From contig JAHDVF020000578.1 of the NCBI GenBank assembly GCA_022606425.2, forward strand, positions 248,001-312,000: a DNA stretch of 64,000 nucleotides, in the 5' to 3' direction. The notes beneath the pieces were generated by a model, which saw only the letters and a list, made by a program, of their open reading frames with translations, ran no database searches and had not been told where the DNA came from. The stretch is from Lepidostoma basale (taxonomy: Eukaryota > Arthropoda > Insecta > Trichoptera > Lepidostomatidae). The translations under genes were made by a program, and so were the position numbers. Positions 12,001 through 17,738 of the stretch are shown piece after piece; the first letter of the stretch is position 1; every line of letters begins with the position of its first letter.

Positions 12001-12316
12001 GACTACACCACGGCAGAGTCAACACAATAAATCTAGATACAAAAGTGATCCTCCAGACATTGAAAATAGAATGACTGAAATTCCAGACACTTTTACTAGT
12101 CCACAATATAAAAAGCATCCGCTAATTACAAATTATAAAGTCAGTCATAAAGCAACACCAATTAAACCAACAACTGAATCTGGTTTTACGGGTCGTGTAA
12201 ATCACAAAAGTGTAAAAGTGAAAATGACGGTAAATGATGAAACCGATTACGACGAATTTCCAATTACAACGCCACAATCAAAACATAAAAAGAAAATTTA
12301 TTCCAAAAGGACATAG
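2..12316 (+). CDS. Giant Thr/Ser-rich mucin-like repeat protein, 5'-truncated by window edge
   Basis: One uninterrupted frame of 4,104 codons ends at TAG 12314-12316. It is already open at base 2 with repeat sequence (S-T-T-S-N), so the true start lies outside the window and the ATG at 17 is internal. Residues up to about 3,690 are degenerate repeats of roughly 42 residues built from blocks such as STTDNGNAT, TTSNEISTTT and GTGAISTTEATVTS, with shorter 29- and 39-residue variants. About half the residues are Thr or Ser. Most units carry an N-x-T/S sequon (NAT, NAS), so heavy O- and some N-glycosylation is expected. From about 11085 the sequence becomes a unique, Asn/Lys/Asp-rich tail with a basic cluster (KSRRKKNRR, near 11384) and a 21-residue direct duplication (11708-11833). 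No cysteine-rich, chitin-binding or transmembrane domain is visible. The role is inferred only as a secreted or surface mucin; silk, gut lining or egg coat are all possible. An AATAAA lies 45 bp after the stop. Confidence 0.82.
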   Translation, partial: STTSNMLTTTTDDFSTGTAAISTTEATVESTTDNGNTSVPFTMTTGNEITTTSEESTTGTVAISTTEATVTSTTDNGNATVLSTLTTSNELTTTTDDSSTGTSAISTTEATVGSTTDNGNATAPSTLTTSNEISTTNGVPSTGTGAISTTGATVTSTTDNGNASTMTTSNEISTTIDVSASVTGAISTTEATVTSTTGNGNATVLSTLTTSNEITSTTDESTTFTGAISTTETTVTSTTSNVLTTTTDYSSTGTGAISTTEGTVTSTTSNMLTTTTDDFSTGTAAISTTEATVESTTDNGNTSVPSTMTTGNEITTTTDESTTGTGAISTTGATVTSTTDNGNASTKTTSNEISTTIDVSASVTGAISTTEATVTSTTGNGNATVLSTLTTSNEITSTTDESTTFTGAISTTETTVTSTTSNVLTTTTDDSSTGTGAISTTEGTVTSTTSNILTTTTDDFSTGTAAISTTEATVESTTDNGNTSVPSTMTTGNEITTTSDESTTGTGAISTTEATVTSTTDNGNATVLSTLTTSNELTTTTDDSSTGTAAISTTEATVGSTTDNGNATAPSTSTTSNEISTTTGVPTTGTGAISTTEVTVTSTTENGNATVLSTLTTSNEITSTTDESTTGTSAISTTEATVTSTTSNVLTTTTDDSSTGTAAISTTEATVGSTTDNGNASVPSTMTTGNEITTTTDESTTDTGAISTTEATVTSTTDNGNGSTLTTSNEISTTTDESTTGTGAISTTEGSVTSTTGNMLTTTTDDFSTGTVAISTTEASVVSTDNGNATAPSILTTSNEISTTIGLPSTSTGAISTTEATATSITDNGNGSTLTTSNEISTTTDESTTGTGAISTTETTVTSTTSNVLTTATDGSPSGTSAISPTEGSVTSTTGNMLTKTTDDFSTGTAAISTTEASVVSTDNGNATTPSTLTTSNEISTTIGLPSTSTGAISTTEATVTSTTDSGNATFMSTLTTSIEITITTDESTTGTGDISTTEATATSITDNGNASTVTTSNEISTTTDEFTTGTVAISTTEATVTSTTSNVLSTTTDDSSTGTAAISTTEGTVTSTTGNMLTTTTDDFSTGTAAISTTEASVLFTTDNGNATVPFTMTTGNEITTTTDESTTGAGAFSTTEVTVTSTTDNGNATVLSTLTTNNEISTTTGVPSTGTAAISTTEATDGSSTDNGNASVPSTMTTGNEITTTTDESTTGTGAFSTTEATVTSTTSNVFTTTTDDSSSGIAAISTTEASVVSTDNGNATVPSTLTTNNEISTTTGVPSTGTAAISTTEATDGSSTDNGNASVPSTMTTGNVITTTTDESTTGTGAFSTTEVTVTSTTDNGNATVLSTLTTRNEMTSTTGEPWTGTGAISTNEATVTSTTSNVLTTTTDDSSTGTAAISTTEATVGSTTDNGNATAPSTLTTGNEITTTTDESTTGTGAFSTTEATVTSTTDNGNSTVLSTLTTRNEMTSTTGEPSIGTGAISTTEAIVTTTTSNVLTTTTTTDDFSIGTAAISTTEATVGSTTDDGNATAPSTLTTINEISTTIGVPSTGTGAISTTEVTVTSTTENGNVTVPSTMTTGSETTTTNDESTTGTGAISTTWSSVTSTTDNSNASTMTTSIEISTTIDVSPSVTGAISTTEATVTSTTDNGNATVLSTLTTRNEITSTTDESTTGTGAISTTEAKFTSTTDNGNAISTTTDESTTGTGAISTTEATLTSTTSNVFTTTTDDSSTGTAAISTTETTVVSTDNGNATAPSTLTTSNEISTTTGVPSTGTAAISTTEATVGYTTDNGNASVPSTMTTGDETTTTTDESTTTGAISTTGATVTFTTDNGNASTMTTSNEISTTTDESTTGTGAISPTETTVTSTTSNVLTTANDDSSTGTGAISTTEGTVTSTTSNMLTTTTDDSSTGTAIISTTEATVGSTTDNGNATAPSSLTTSNEITTTTDESTTGTGAFSTTEATVTSTTDNGTATAPSTLTTSNEISTTTGVPSTGTAAISTTEATVGSTTDNGNASVPSTMTTGNEITTTTDESTTGTGAFSTTEATVTSTTDNGNATAPSTLTTSNEISTTTGVPSTGTGAISTTEVTVTSSTDNGNATAPSTLTTSNEISTTTGVPSTGTGAISTTEVTVTSTTENGDATVPSTMTTGNETTTTTDESTTGTGAISTTGATVTSTNDNGNASTMTTSKDISTTIDVSPSVTGAISTTEATVTSTTENGNATVLSTLTTSNDITSTTDESTTGTGAISTTEATVTSTTDNGNATVLSTLTTRNEMTSTTGEPWTVTGAISTNEATVTSTTSNVLTTTTDDSSTGTAAISTTGATVGSTTDNGNATAPSTLTTSNEISTTTGFPSTGTAAILTTESTVGSTTDNGNASVPSTMTTGNEITTTTDESTTGTGAFSTTEATVTSTTDNGNATAPSTLTTSNEISTTTGVPSTGTGAISTTEVTVTSTTENGNATVPSTLTTGSETTTTTDESTTGTGAISTTGATVTSTTDNGNASTMTTSKDISTTIDVSPSVTGAISTTEATVTSTTDNGNATVLSTLTTSNDITSTTDESTTGTGAISTTEATVTSTTDNGNGSTLTTSNEISTTTDESTTGTGAISTTEVTVTSTTSNVFTTTTDDSSTGTAAISTTETTVGTTTDNGNATAPSTLTTSNEISTTTGFPSTGTAAILTTESTVGSTTDNGNASVPSTMTTGNEITTTTDESTTGTGAFSTTEATVTSTTDNGNATAPSTLTTSNEISTTTGVPSTGTGAISTTEVTVTSTTENGNATVPSTLTTGSETTTTTDESTTGTGAISTTGATVTSTTDNGNASTMTTSKDISTTIDVSPSVTGAISTTEATVTSTTDNGNATVLSTLTTSNDITSTTDESTTGTGAISTTEATVTSTTDNGNGSTLTTSNEISTTTDESTTGTGSISTTEATVTSTTSNVLTTSTDDSSTGTAAISTTEASVVSTTDNGNTTAPSTLTTSNEIFTTTGVPSTGTAAISTTEATVGSTTDNGNATAPSTLTTSNEISTTTGVPSTGTGAISTTEATITSTTDSGNATVLSTLTTSIEITITADESTSGAGAISTTEATVTSTTDNGNASTLTTSNEITSTTDESTTGTGSISTTEATVTSTTSYVLTTTTDDSSTGTGAISTTEATATSTTDNGIATVQSTLTSSNDLTTTTGILSTGIGAISSTEATVTSTISNVFTTTTDVSSPGTATISTSKATVVSTTDNGNATVPFTMTTGNEITTTTDESTTGTGAISTSEATVTSTTDNGNASTLTTSNDSTTTTDDSSIVTGAISTTEATVRSTTDSGNVSPLTTNNDISTSTGIPSTVTGGISTTEATVTSTTDNGNAMVLSTLTKSNDLSTTTDVSSTGTGAISTTEEIVTSTTESENSSTLTTSNEIPTSTGIPSTVTVAISTVTSTTDNGNATVLSTLTPNNEISTTIDLSSSVTGAISTTEVTVTSTTDNGNASTLTNSNEISTTIDVSPTVTGAISTTEATVTSITDNGNASSLTTSNEISTSTGNPSSVTGVISTTEATATSTTDSGNATVLSTLTTSIDLTTTTGVPSGTGTISTTEATVTSTTSNVLTTTTDASSTGTVAISTTEATVISTTDNGNATVPSTFTTRNEMTPTTRVPATGTITTTEATVMSSTDNSNATVLSTLTTSNAMSTTTDLSPVGTVVSMLTTPGDSSINNDITISARQSNNNESVILEKTSGKQNATIFTKNITGEGITTLPVFQSVTDLISTTKEVWDSTFARENDISGNNNEDIDAVEELAINKPPFKSRRKKNRRVFDLGKYNDIDFVEESLILEDANISTPLYTTEKITTLNYSDATVVIEYGIFNRMADEMDINSTKSNNNNKNVKSDMRKNNNTTAEELVLQDDDKDITTSILKPKTTKIDAFQHKGDSTSVRLKPQTTKIDALQHKGDSTSVETESFGVTTPRATKKVNITDTDDKLTTPIGHIKKSGLDLHNQNKNDTVKSSTLNDHVTTPRQSQHNKSRYKSDPPDIENRMTEIPDTFTSPQYKKHPLITNYKVSHKATPIKPTTESGFTGRVNHKSVKVKMTVNDETDYDEFPITTPQSKHKKKIYSKRT
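7035..8767 (+). repeat. 951-bp recent tandem duplication inside the mucin repeats
   Basis: The segment about 7035-7816 recurs nearly base for base at about 7986-8767, an offset of exactly 951 bp (317 codons). It shares private variants such as GCCATCTTGACTACTGAGTC (encoding AILTTES) and GGTAGCGAAACAACTACAAC. Similarity breaks at 7817 versus 8768. The offset is a multiple of three, so the frame is kept. A second, older higher-order period of 549 bp (183 codons) links 490-800 with 1040-1350. Confidence 0.85.
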
Positions 12317-12360
12317 AAGGAAAAGTCTTGTTTTAGGAATAGGATTCTGACAATTGGCGA

Positions 12361-12366
12361 AATAAA
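12361..12366 (+). terminator. Poly(A) signal AATAAA of the mucin-like gene
   Basis: A canonical AATAAA lies 45 bp downstream of the TAG stop, the only such hexamer near the end of the reading frame. It suggests a very short 3' UTR. Confidence 0.5.
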
Positions 12367-12464
12367 CATGAATGTTGATTGTCACTGTTGGTAGAAATAT
12401 GTTATCTGGGATTTTGAGATCTCTTCGATACACGTTTCGGAGAAAGTTCTCTATCTTCAGAGTA

Positions 12465-12925
12465 GTACTTACTTAGATACTGCAGTCTCCACTCCAATTA
12501 AAGTACTTACTTAGATACTGCAGTCTCCACTCCAATTATAGTACTTACTTAGATACTGCAGTCTCCACTCCAATTATAGTACTTACTTAGATACTGCAGT
12601 CTCCACTCCAATTATAGTACTTACTAGATACTGCAGTCTCCACTTCAATTATTGTACTTACTTAGATACTGCAGTCTCCATCTCATTTATAGTATTGTAC
12701 TTACTTAGATACTGCAGTCTCCATCTCCAGCATAGTACTTACCTAAATACTGCAGTCACCACTTCAATTATAGTACTAACTTAGATACTGCAGTCTCCAT
12801 CTCCAGCATAGTACTTACCTAAATACTGCAGTCTGCACCTCAATTATAATATTGTATTTATTTAGATACTGCAGTCTTCATCTCAATTATAGTACTAACT
12901 TAGATACTACAGTCTCCATCTAAAT
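12465..12925. repeat. 38-bp minisatellite with a PstI site in each unit, first block
   Basis: About a dozen units of a 38-bp monomer beginning GTACTTACTTAGATACTGCA run in tandem; each carries CTGCAG. Early units (12465-12640) are nearly identical, later ones diverge (CCACTTCAATT, CCATCTCCAGC). The array resumes at 13578-13725 and in traces at 13923-13961, after interruption by mobile elements. Confidence 0.9.
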
Positions 12926-13378
12926 CAGTGTTTCTTAACCGTATTGAAATAATCGACCCCTTTACCACAGTAAAATTATCCAGCACCCCCCCCCCCAAAC
13001 AAAAAAAAAAAAAATTACGCTTTTCTCTAAGTAGGTATGTATTTAATGCAATGGATTTCCTACTATAAATAAATAAAACTCGTACGGTACAAAATTTGTC
13101 CTGTATCAAAACAATCATAGGTGATATAATGAACCTTTTTGAATGAGCTTTTTTTTTACATGAAGAACATGATATTGAGTATTATGCCCGAGTTAAAATT
13201 TTGCGCGTGAAAGTGTAGTATATTTAACAGAACTTATAAATCAAAGCTTCTAAAGAAAGTGTAGAAGTGTGCATAGCTCGTGAATATTGACGCAATGCCC
13301 ACTCGAACTTCTGCAGCACCCCATAAAACCTCCAAAACGCCCACAAAGGGGCGCTGGCGCCCCGGTTAAGAATCGCTG
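12926..13378. mobile_element. hAT-like MITE inserted in the minisatellite
   Basis: The element has 16-bp imperfect terminal inverted repeats: CAGTGTTTCTTAACCG on the left and the complement of CAGCGATTCTTAACCG on the right. CAGxG plus TTCTTAACC is the usual start of hAT-type non-autonomous elements. It contains a run of 11 C followed by A-rich sequence and a GC palindrome (GGGGCGCTGGCGCCCC) next to the right end. There is no coding capacity. An 8-bp target duplication is not clean in the flanks (ATCTAAAT versus AAAATTAT), so the class rests on the termini. Confidence 0.65.
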
Positions 13379-13398
13379 AAAATTATAGTATTAACTTA

Positions 13399-13577
13399 GG
13401 GTATGGCCACACCGAAGTGCCGGGGTCGGGGGCTAGGTTGACGTCTTTACGCAGGTGGCTTGCGATCATCCGCTTGGCGCGAACCTTATAGTGTGGCCGG
13501 TCCCATAGTACGCCATACGTTGGTTCGCCGGGTGTCCCCCTAGCCTCCGACCCAGGCACTTCGGTGTGGCCGTACCC
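13399..13577. mobile_element. PIF/Harbinger-like MITE, 179 bp, TTA target duplication
   Basis: The left end reads GGGTATGGCCACACCGAAGT and the right end is its near-perfect complement (ACTTCGGTGTGGCCGTACCC). TTA flanks both sides (13396-13398 and 13578-13580), the 3-bp target typical of PIF/Harbinger elements. The inverted similarity runs about 40 bp inward. It is GC-rich against an AT-rich background and sits inside the 38-bp minisatellite. Confidence 0.72.
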
Positions 13578-13725
13578 TTAGTACTGCAGTCTCCATCTCC
13601 AGCATAGTACTTACCATAGATACTGCAGTCTCAATCCCAGTATAGTACTAACTTAGATACTGGAGTCTCCATCTCCAGTATATTACTTACTTAGATACCA
13701 GCTGCTTAAATACTGCAGTCTACAT
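13578..13725. repeat. 38-bp minisatellite, second block
   Basis: Diverged units of the same CTGCAG-containing monomer continue after the Harbinger-like element. The array then gives way to a fold-back element; a last trace (TACTTAGATACTGCATACTT) lies at 13934-13953. Confidence 0.75.
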
Positions 13726-13912
13726 CATATTAAATAATTAATATGGATGAAAATATCTATATTCTAGAAATTTTATTTCACAGGAATGACATATTTCACC
13801 TTGCTAAGGCATTATTTAATGTCTACATTTAATAGTACAAGGCGAAACATGTCATTCCCATAAAATGAAGTAAAACTTCAAGTAAACAGATGTTTTCATT
13901 TGTATTAATTAA
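13726..13912. mobile_element. Fold-back element, palindromic family with AAGGCGAAACATGTC core
   Basis: A palindromic element contains ATTTCACCTTGCTAAGGCAT on one arm and ACAAGGCGAAACATGTCATT on the other. It ends in the family signature AACAGATGTTTTCATTTGTA. Related copies lie at 19478-19677, 25637-26131, 29149-29314, 33450-33652, 38219-38401, 41893-42688 and 63184-63431. It interrupts the minisatellite. Confidence 0.65.
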
Positions 13913-14073
13913 ATATAACGCAGCCTAGACTCTACTTAGATACTGCATACTTAGATACTACCCTGAAGATGGAAATTGCAACCATCTTAGAAACATTGGT
14001 CGAAGAGAATACAAAAAACTTAACAAATGAATGAAATTTTAGGTAAAAGAATTTGGAATTTACTTAATAAAAT

Positions 14074-14193
14074 TTAACCACGGTATGGTTATTACAATAG
14101 ATGCCAACTAGTTTCTCTTAGACCCAAGCTTCATCAGGGCAGTATAATAACTGTTATTATAGTGCCTTGATGAAGCTTGAATACCGTGGTTAA
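14074..14193. mobile_element. Small palindromic MITE (AACCACGGTATGG ends), copy 1
   Basis: TTAACCACGGTATGGTTATT at the left is mirrored by ATACCGTGGTTAAA at the right. The inner arms carry AAGCTTCATCAGGGCAGTAT and its complement. A better-preserved copy lies at 25405-25567. Confidence 0.7.
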
Positions 14194-14414
14194 ATACAAA
14201 GTGTTTTATTATTTTATATCTATAAGTTTAAAATGTCTACCCCCAAAGTGAGTGCTTCATATGAAAAATTGATTTTAATTGTTTAATAATAATTCGACAT
14301 AAATAATAAATGTATTTTTTAATATCTAGTTTTATTCCACTTCTTCTTCTAATTGTTTAAGATTAGTCATTCCATTAGAAGATGAAAGAGAGCTGCTGAA
14401 ACCGGTTGAACATA

Positions 14415-14700
14415 ACTAATTCATCACACCGTCACTACGAAGGAGCAGGCGGAATAGTTTGCAACACTGTTCTTTTCGGACATACTTCTGTTGCTCCCTC
14501 AGCATTCATACATCATGTCAATTTCACTGGCCCCTCACGCGGCTGTCACACATTTGATTAATTTGATCTTACCACGTTTTCCTTTATTTTTTTTATCTGT
14601 TTACATAGTTAACAGATATATAGAAACAAACTATTGTAAATGAGCCTTTCATTATTTTGTTCATAACACTTTCTTTCACACTGCATTCAACAACAAACCA
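14415..14700 (-). mobile_element. Degenerate 3' end of the TTAG-tailed non-LTR retrotransposon
   Basis: Sequence such as CTCAGCATTCATACATCATG, followed by the complement of the G-R-P-R-x-T-W region and TTTCATTATTTTGTTCATAA, matches the minus-strand copies of the retroelement family in this window. The reading frame is destroyed. Confidence 0.5.
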
Positions 14701-15603
14701 TCACGCCTTTTTCCGAAAGGGTAGGTAGAGAGAATGGACCACCACACTACTCTATTCTGACACACTCTTCACATTCAAACAGCGAGTCATATACATGCAT
14801 AGATTCTTAAAATCAATCAGTTTATTGACTCAACAGACATTACAAACAGCATAAATGTTTAAGGCATCTATTGAGTATAGGTGAAATATTATATATACAC
14901 AACATACCAGGAACGCATGAGAGATGGTTCGACATTAGGAAGACAAGATACTCTTCAAAGTCCAAGTCTTCTGAACATACTTTCACTAATATGAAAGACG
15001 TAACACATAACACACTGCATTCACTTCTTATACAATGTGTATTTTCGACAGTTGATCAAACTGAATGTGCGAATATTAGACAAAAAATTATTGCGAAAAA
15101 TGCAATTCTTTTTCCATAAGTTACCTACTTAAGAAATAGGGGTGCATTATTTTTTAAAATTGAAAAACTGAACTGATTTCTCAAAAATAACTATGTCTAT
15201 CTCTTTTCGTTGTCACGATATTCACCGCCAAAGTACTGCTTCCGGCCGTAATGTATCCATCTCTTTTGATCTTTACCTGCTATTGTTCAACTTAGGTAGA
15301 AGAGGCGCTAAGAAACAAAACAATTTCATTGTCCTTATCTACTTTAGCGGTGAATATCATGAAACGAATGATATATGTAGCTAAAGAGTTCATGTGACGT
15401 ACTCGTATACGAGTACTCATTCACTAAAATATAACAAAATAAAGAAAAAAAATTGATTATCGGGTAACCATTAATAGTATTATGAATGTTATGAAGTAAT
15501 GGAAGGTAGATTATATTGAAAACACAAGACTAAAATTTGAATTTATTTATCTAATTAAATTAACAATATATGTATCTTCATCAATAATTAACAAAAATTA
15601 TAG
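14701..15603. other. Intergenic stretch before NELF-B; possible small MITE at 15207-15369
   Basis: No convincing gene is seen. An inverted pair, TTCGTTGTCACGATATTCAC near 15207 and its near complement ending at 15369, brackets about 160 bp and may be a small MITE. TTTATT at 15542-15547 is AATAAA on the minus strand, about 57 bp past the NELF-B stop, and is its probable poly(A) signal. Confidence 0.4.
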
Positions 15604-17367
15604 CTAAATGTGGTAGGGGGCAGGCGTAGGAACACTCATCAGGGGCGACTCTAGATAATCCAGGTCGATGGGCACTTGTGGAATCTCTTGCTGCGTGCCG
15701 ATCTTCTCTTGAAGTTCATCATACAGCTTGTGAACAGCTTCTTTTTGTTGGGAATTCGGCTGCAAAACTTTAATCAAAGTCTGCACCCGCTGAACAGGCA
15801 GCTTGGGGTGAATGTACCAAAGCAATTTCAGCAGATGTTTCGTCACATTGTCCCTGTTTAGACCCGCAAAGAAGAACTCGTCAAAGAGAACGGTACAGAA
15901 ATCTTCTCCTTGGAACTCATCGGGGATTTGAATTAAAAGTGCGATTAGAGAATGTAAAAACGGGTCTTCGTATGCGCGTCCTTCTTTACAGCTTCCGAGG
16001 ATGGATAAAACTCGAAGTAATGCGGTGCGATCTCTTTGCCGAGCAGCGTGGAGGGTGTAGTACATCGCGAGAACACCGCAGACAGAGCTGTCACGCATGT
16101 ACGCTTCGCACGCGTCCGGCGGCGGGCCGGAATGTTCAATGGTCGTGATGGCGGCTTCGCGTTCATCCGGAGGGAGCTTATAATGGAGTTGTCTTACCTG
16201 GTCATCCACCATTAACGACATGAGAGCCGGCAAGTACTTTGTCACAACCTGACTGTCCAACTTGGGCTCCTTGAATTCTTGCGTTTCGATCATGAGCCAG
16301 GCGCTCAGTCCCAGCGCGAGCATCCGCAGCAAAAGAATTAAGATTGTGTTATCACGGGGCAGCGCCTCCGTATTGATTAAATGCTGGAGAATCTTGATGG
16401 CTGATGTGGCGAGGAAGTTAATGGCGTACGGATCGCACAAGGTCATGGAGAGATCGCCCAGCACTTGCTCCTGACCTCGCTTGATGCTGTCCAAGAAGCC
16501 CTGGAGCTCTCGAGATCTTTTGATGTCAACATTCTTTTCTCTGATGCAGGCGTCTAGACACCACGTGAACTTGTGGCAGGGGTCCACTGATATAATGTCC
16601 TGCACCTCTAGGTCATGGAGGGCCATCAGCAGTTCGGCTCGGAGGGTACAATAGTGGATGTTTTTGGTGCGGAGGAAAAGGGTTCTCAAGAATTGCAGGA
16701 CCATGTCATATAGCCGAATGCTGGATCCAATCATGTGCGCTAGCTTTTGCACGACGGCGCCTTGCCGACGCACCTTTGGAGAAGGGGAAAAGAACAAATT
16801 TGTCAAGTTGAGGTGGTCGTAAATAACATTCTCTTTTTCTTTAATGTACTGCGTCAAAAGTGGCGATACTTCGTCGCCGAACAGAGACTGGTTGTCCTGC
16901 CAGATCTGCCTCTTGACTTCCGTGTCCGTATCGTTGTAGAGTACCCTGTCTCTGACCAAAACCTTGAGATATTTGTCGTCTATGTGCGCAGTGTTCCGTA
17001 ATATGCACATCACTACAGGGCGAAGAGCTTCCACTCTCACGACAGGAAAACTCTTCGACAAGAGCTCTTTCAGCTTTTTGTCTCTATCGCGACCTTCTTT
17101 TGCCCCTATCTCATTGATATGCGCTATAAGCTTGTCCCGCAGCTCATCGAGCACAGACGAGTGGAAATCCAATCTTTTCACAGCGTGGAGATCCAGAAGA
17201 GGAAGCATAGGTCTTAATGAAGGCAACAGCACCCCATTTGCCAGTTGGAACTCTTCAATGGCCTTCAAAGGGTCCGTGCAGCTGGTAAGGGCATCTCTGA
17301 GGTATGTTTGCCCGGGAACACCTACATCTTCGAGTCCCGTTCCGGGCAGCTTACCGCCGGTTGCCAT
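15604..17367 (-). CDS. NELF-B: Negative elongation factor B (NELF-B / COBRA1), intronless
   Basis: This 587-residue protein aligns along its whole length with the animal NELF-B family (about 580 residues in human). Diagnostic blocks are CTDPLKAIEEFQLANGVLLP near residue 31, EVKRQIWQDNQSLFGDEVSP near 150, FFSPSPKVRRQGAVVQ near 195, LYDMVLQFLRTLFLRTKN near 220, DPCHKFTWCLDACIREKN near 260 and GQEQVLGDLSMTLCDPYAIN near 300. NELF-B is an all-helical, HEAT-like scaffold of the four-subunit NELF complex, which with DSIF holds RNA polymerase II in promoter-proximal pause. The acidic and proline-ended tail (SVPTPAPYHI) resembles the family's Pro-rich terminus. The start is the first ATG before the conserved N-terminus, with family-like length. 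No intron is needed. It is divergent with CWF19L1 (351 bp apart) and convergent with the mucin gene. Confidence 0.97.
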   Translation of the reverse strand: MATGGKLPGTGLEDVGVPGQTYLRDALTSCTDPLKAIEEFQLANGVLLPSLRPMLPLLDLHAVKRLDFHSSVLDELRDKLIAHINEIGAKEGRDRDKKLKELLSKSFPVVRVEALRPVVMCILRNTAHIDDKYLKVLVRDRVLYNDTDTEVKRQIWQDNQSLFGDEVSPLLTQYIKEKENVIYDHLNLTNLFFSPSPKVRRQGAVVQKLAHMIGSSIRLYDMVLQFLRTLFLRTKNIHYCTLRAELLMALHDLEVQDIISVDPCHKFTWCLDACIREKNVDIKRSRELQGFLDSIKRGQEQVLGDLSMTLCDPYAINFLATSAIKILQHLINTEALPRDNTILILLLRMLALGLSAWLMIETQEFKEPKLDSQVVTKYLPALMSLMVDDQVRQLHYKLPPDEREAAITTIEHSGPPPDACEAYMRDSSVCGVLAMYYTLHAARQRDRTALLRVLSILGSCKEGRAYEDPFLHSLIALLIQIPDEFQGEDFCTVLFDEFFFAGLNRDNVTKHLLKLLWYIHPKLPVQRVQTLIKVLQPNSQQKEAVHKLYDELQEKIGTQQEIPQVPIDLDYLESPLMSVPTPAPYHI

Positions 17368-17718
17368 AATTGTATAACGGATAACAAACTATTAGTTTTA
17401 TCTATAAAAACGTATTTCTGCTATTTCATATTTACATTTATAAAATAAAACGACGAATAAAAATCCTAACAATACGACAACACAGACATAGCGTCAGTTT
17501 GACATGCAAAGAAAACTATAGATACCATAGAAATAGATAGGAAAATTGGATCAAAAACAAAACAAATATTCAAAATATATTTTTCATGCTGGTAACATTC
17601 TAAAATGTCAGTTAATTCCACAGATACTTAAAAATAAGCAAAACAATATTAAATGTTTTTTTTTTATTTTGTATCAAAAAAATTCGGTGAATGTTTATTT
17701 AAATAAGTTGTATGAGCC
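17368..17718. promoter_or_regulatory. Probable bidirectional promoter between NELF-B and CWF19L1
   Basis: The two start codons face away from each other across 351 bp, a common arrangement for housekeeping genes sharing a promoter. The interval is AT-rich and holds no reading frame. I see no unambiguous TATA box or named motif, so the call rests on geometry. Confidence 0.55.
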
Positions 17719-17738
17719 ATGTCCGAAAAACAGAAAGT
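17719..17738 (+). CDS. CWF19L1: CWF19L1 exon 1, 20-nt coding micro-exon
   Basis: ATG at 17719 opens six codons (MSEKQK) and two bases, then donor GT|GTACGA at 17739. A 74-bp intron ends TTTTTAG at 17812. The next exon supplies the G that completes Val and continues [10 protein letters not shown]. This is the only upstream ATG I found that gives the required phase and a family-like N-terminus; the alternative donor after GAT (GTTAGT) gives the wrong phase. Confidence 0.78.

Noticed and set aside
12465..12925. CRISPR array
   Set aside because: Contiguous 38-bp monomers without unique spacers, in an animal genome.
14871..15384. Two short plus-strand frames (82 and 63 codons)
   Set aside because: No homology, no splice or promoter support, in decayed repeat sequence.
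15676..17377. Plus-strand frames overlapping NELF-B
   Set aside because: Antisense shadows of a conserved coding gene.
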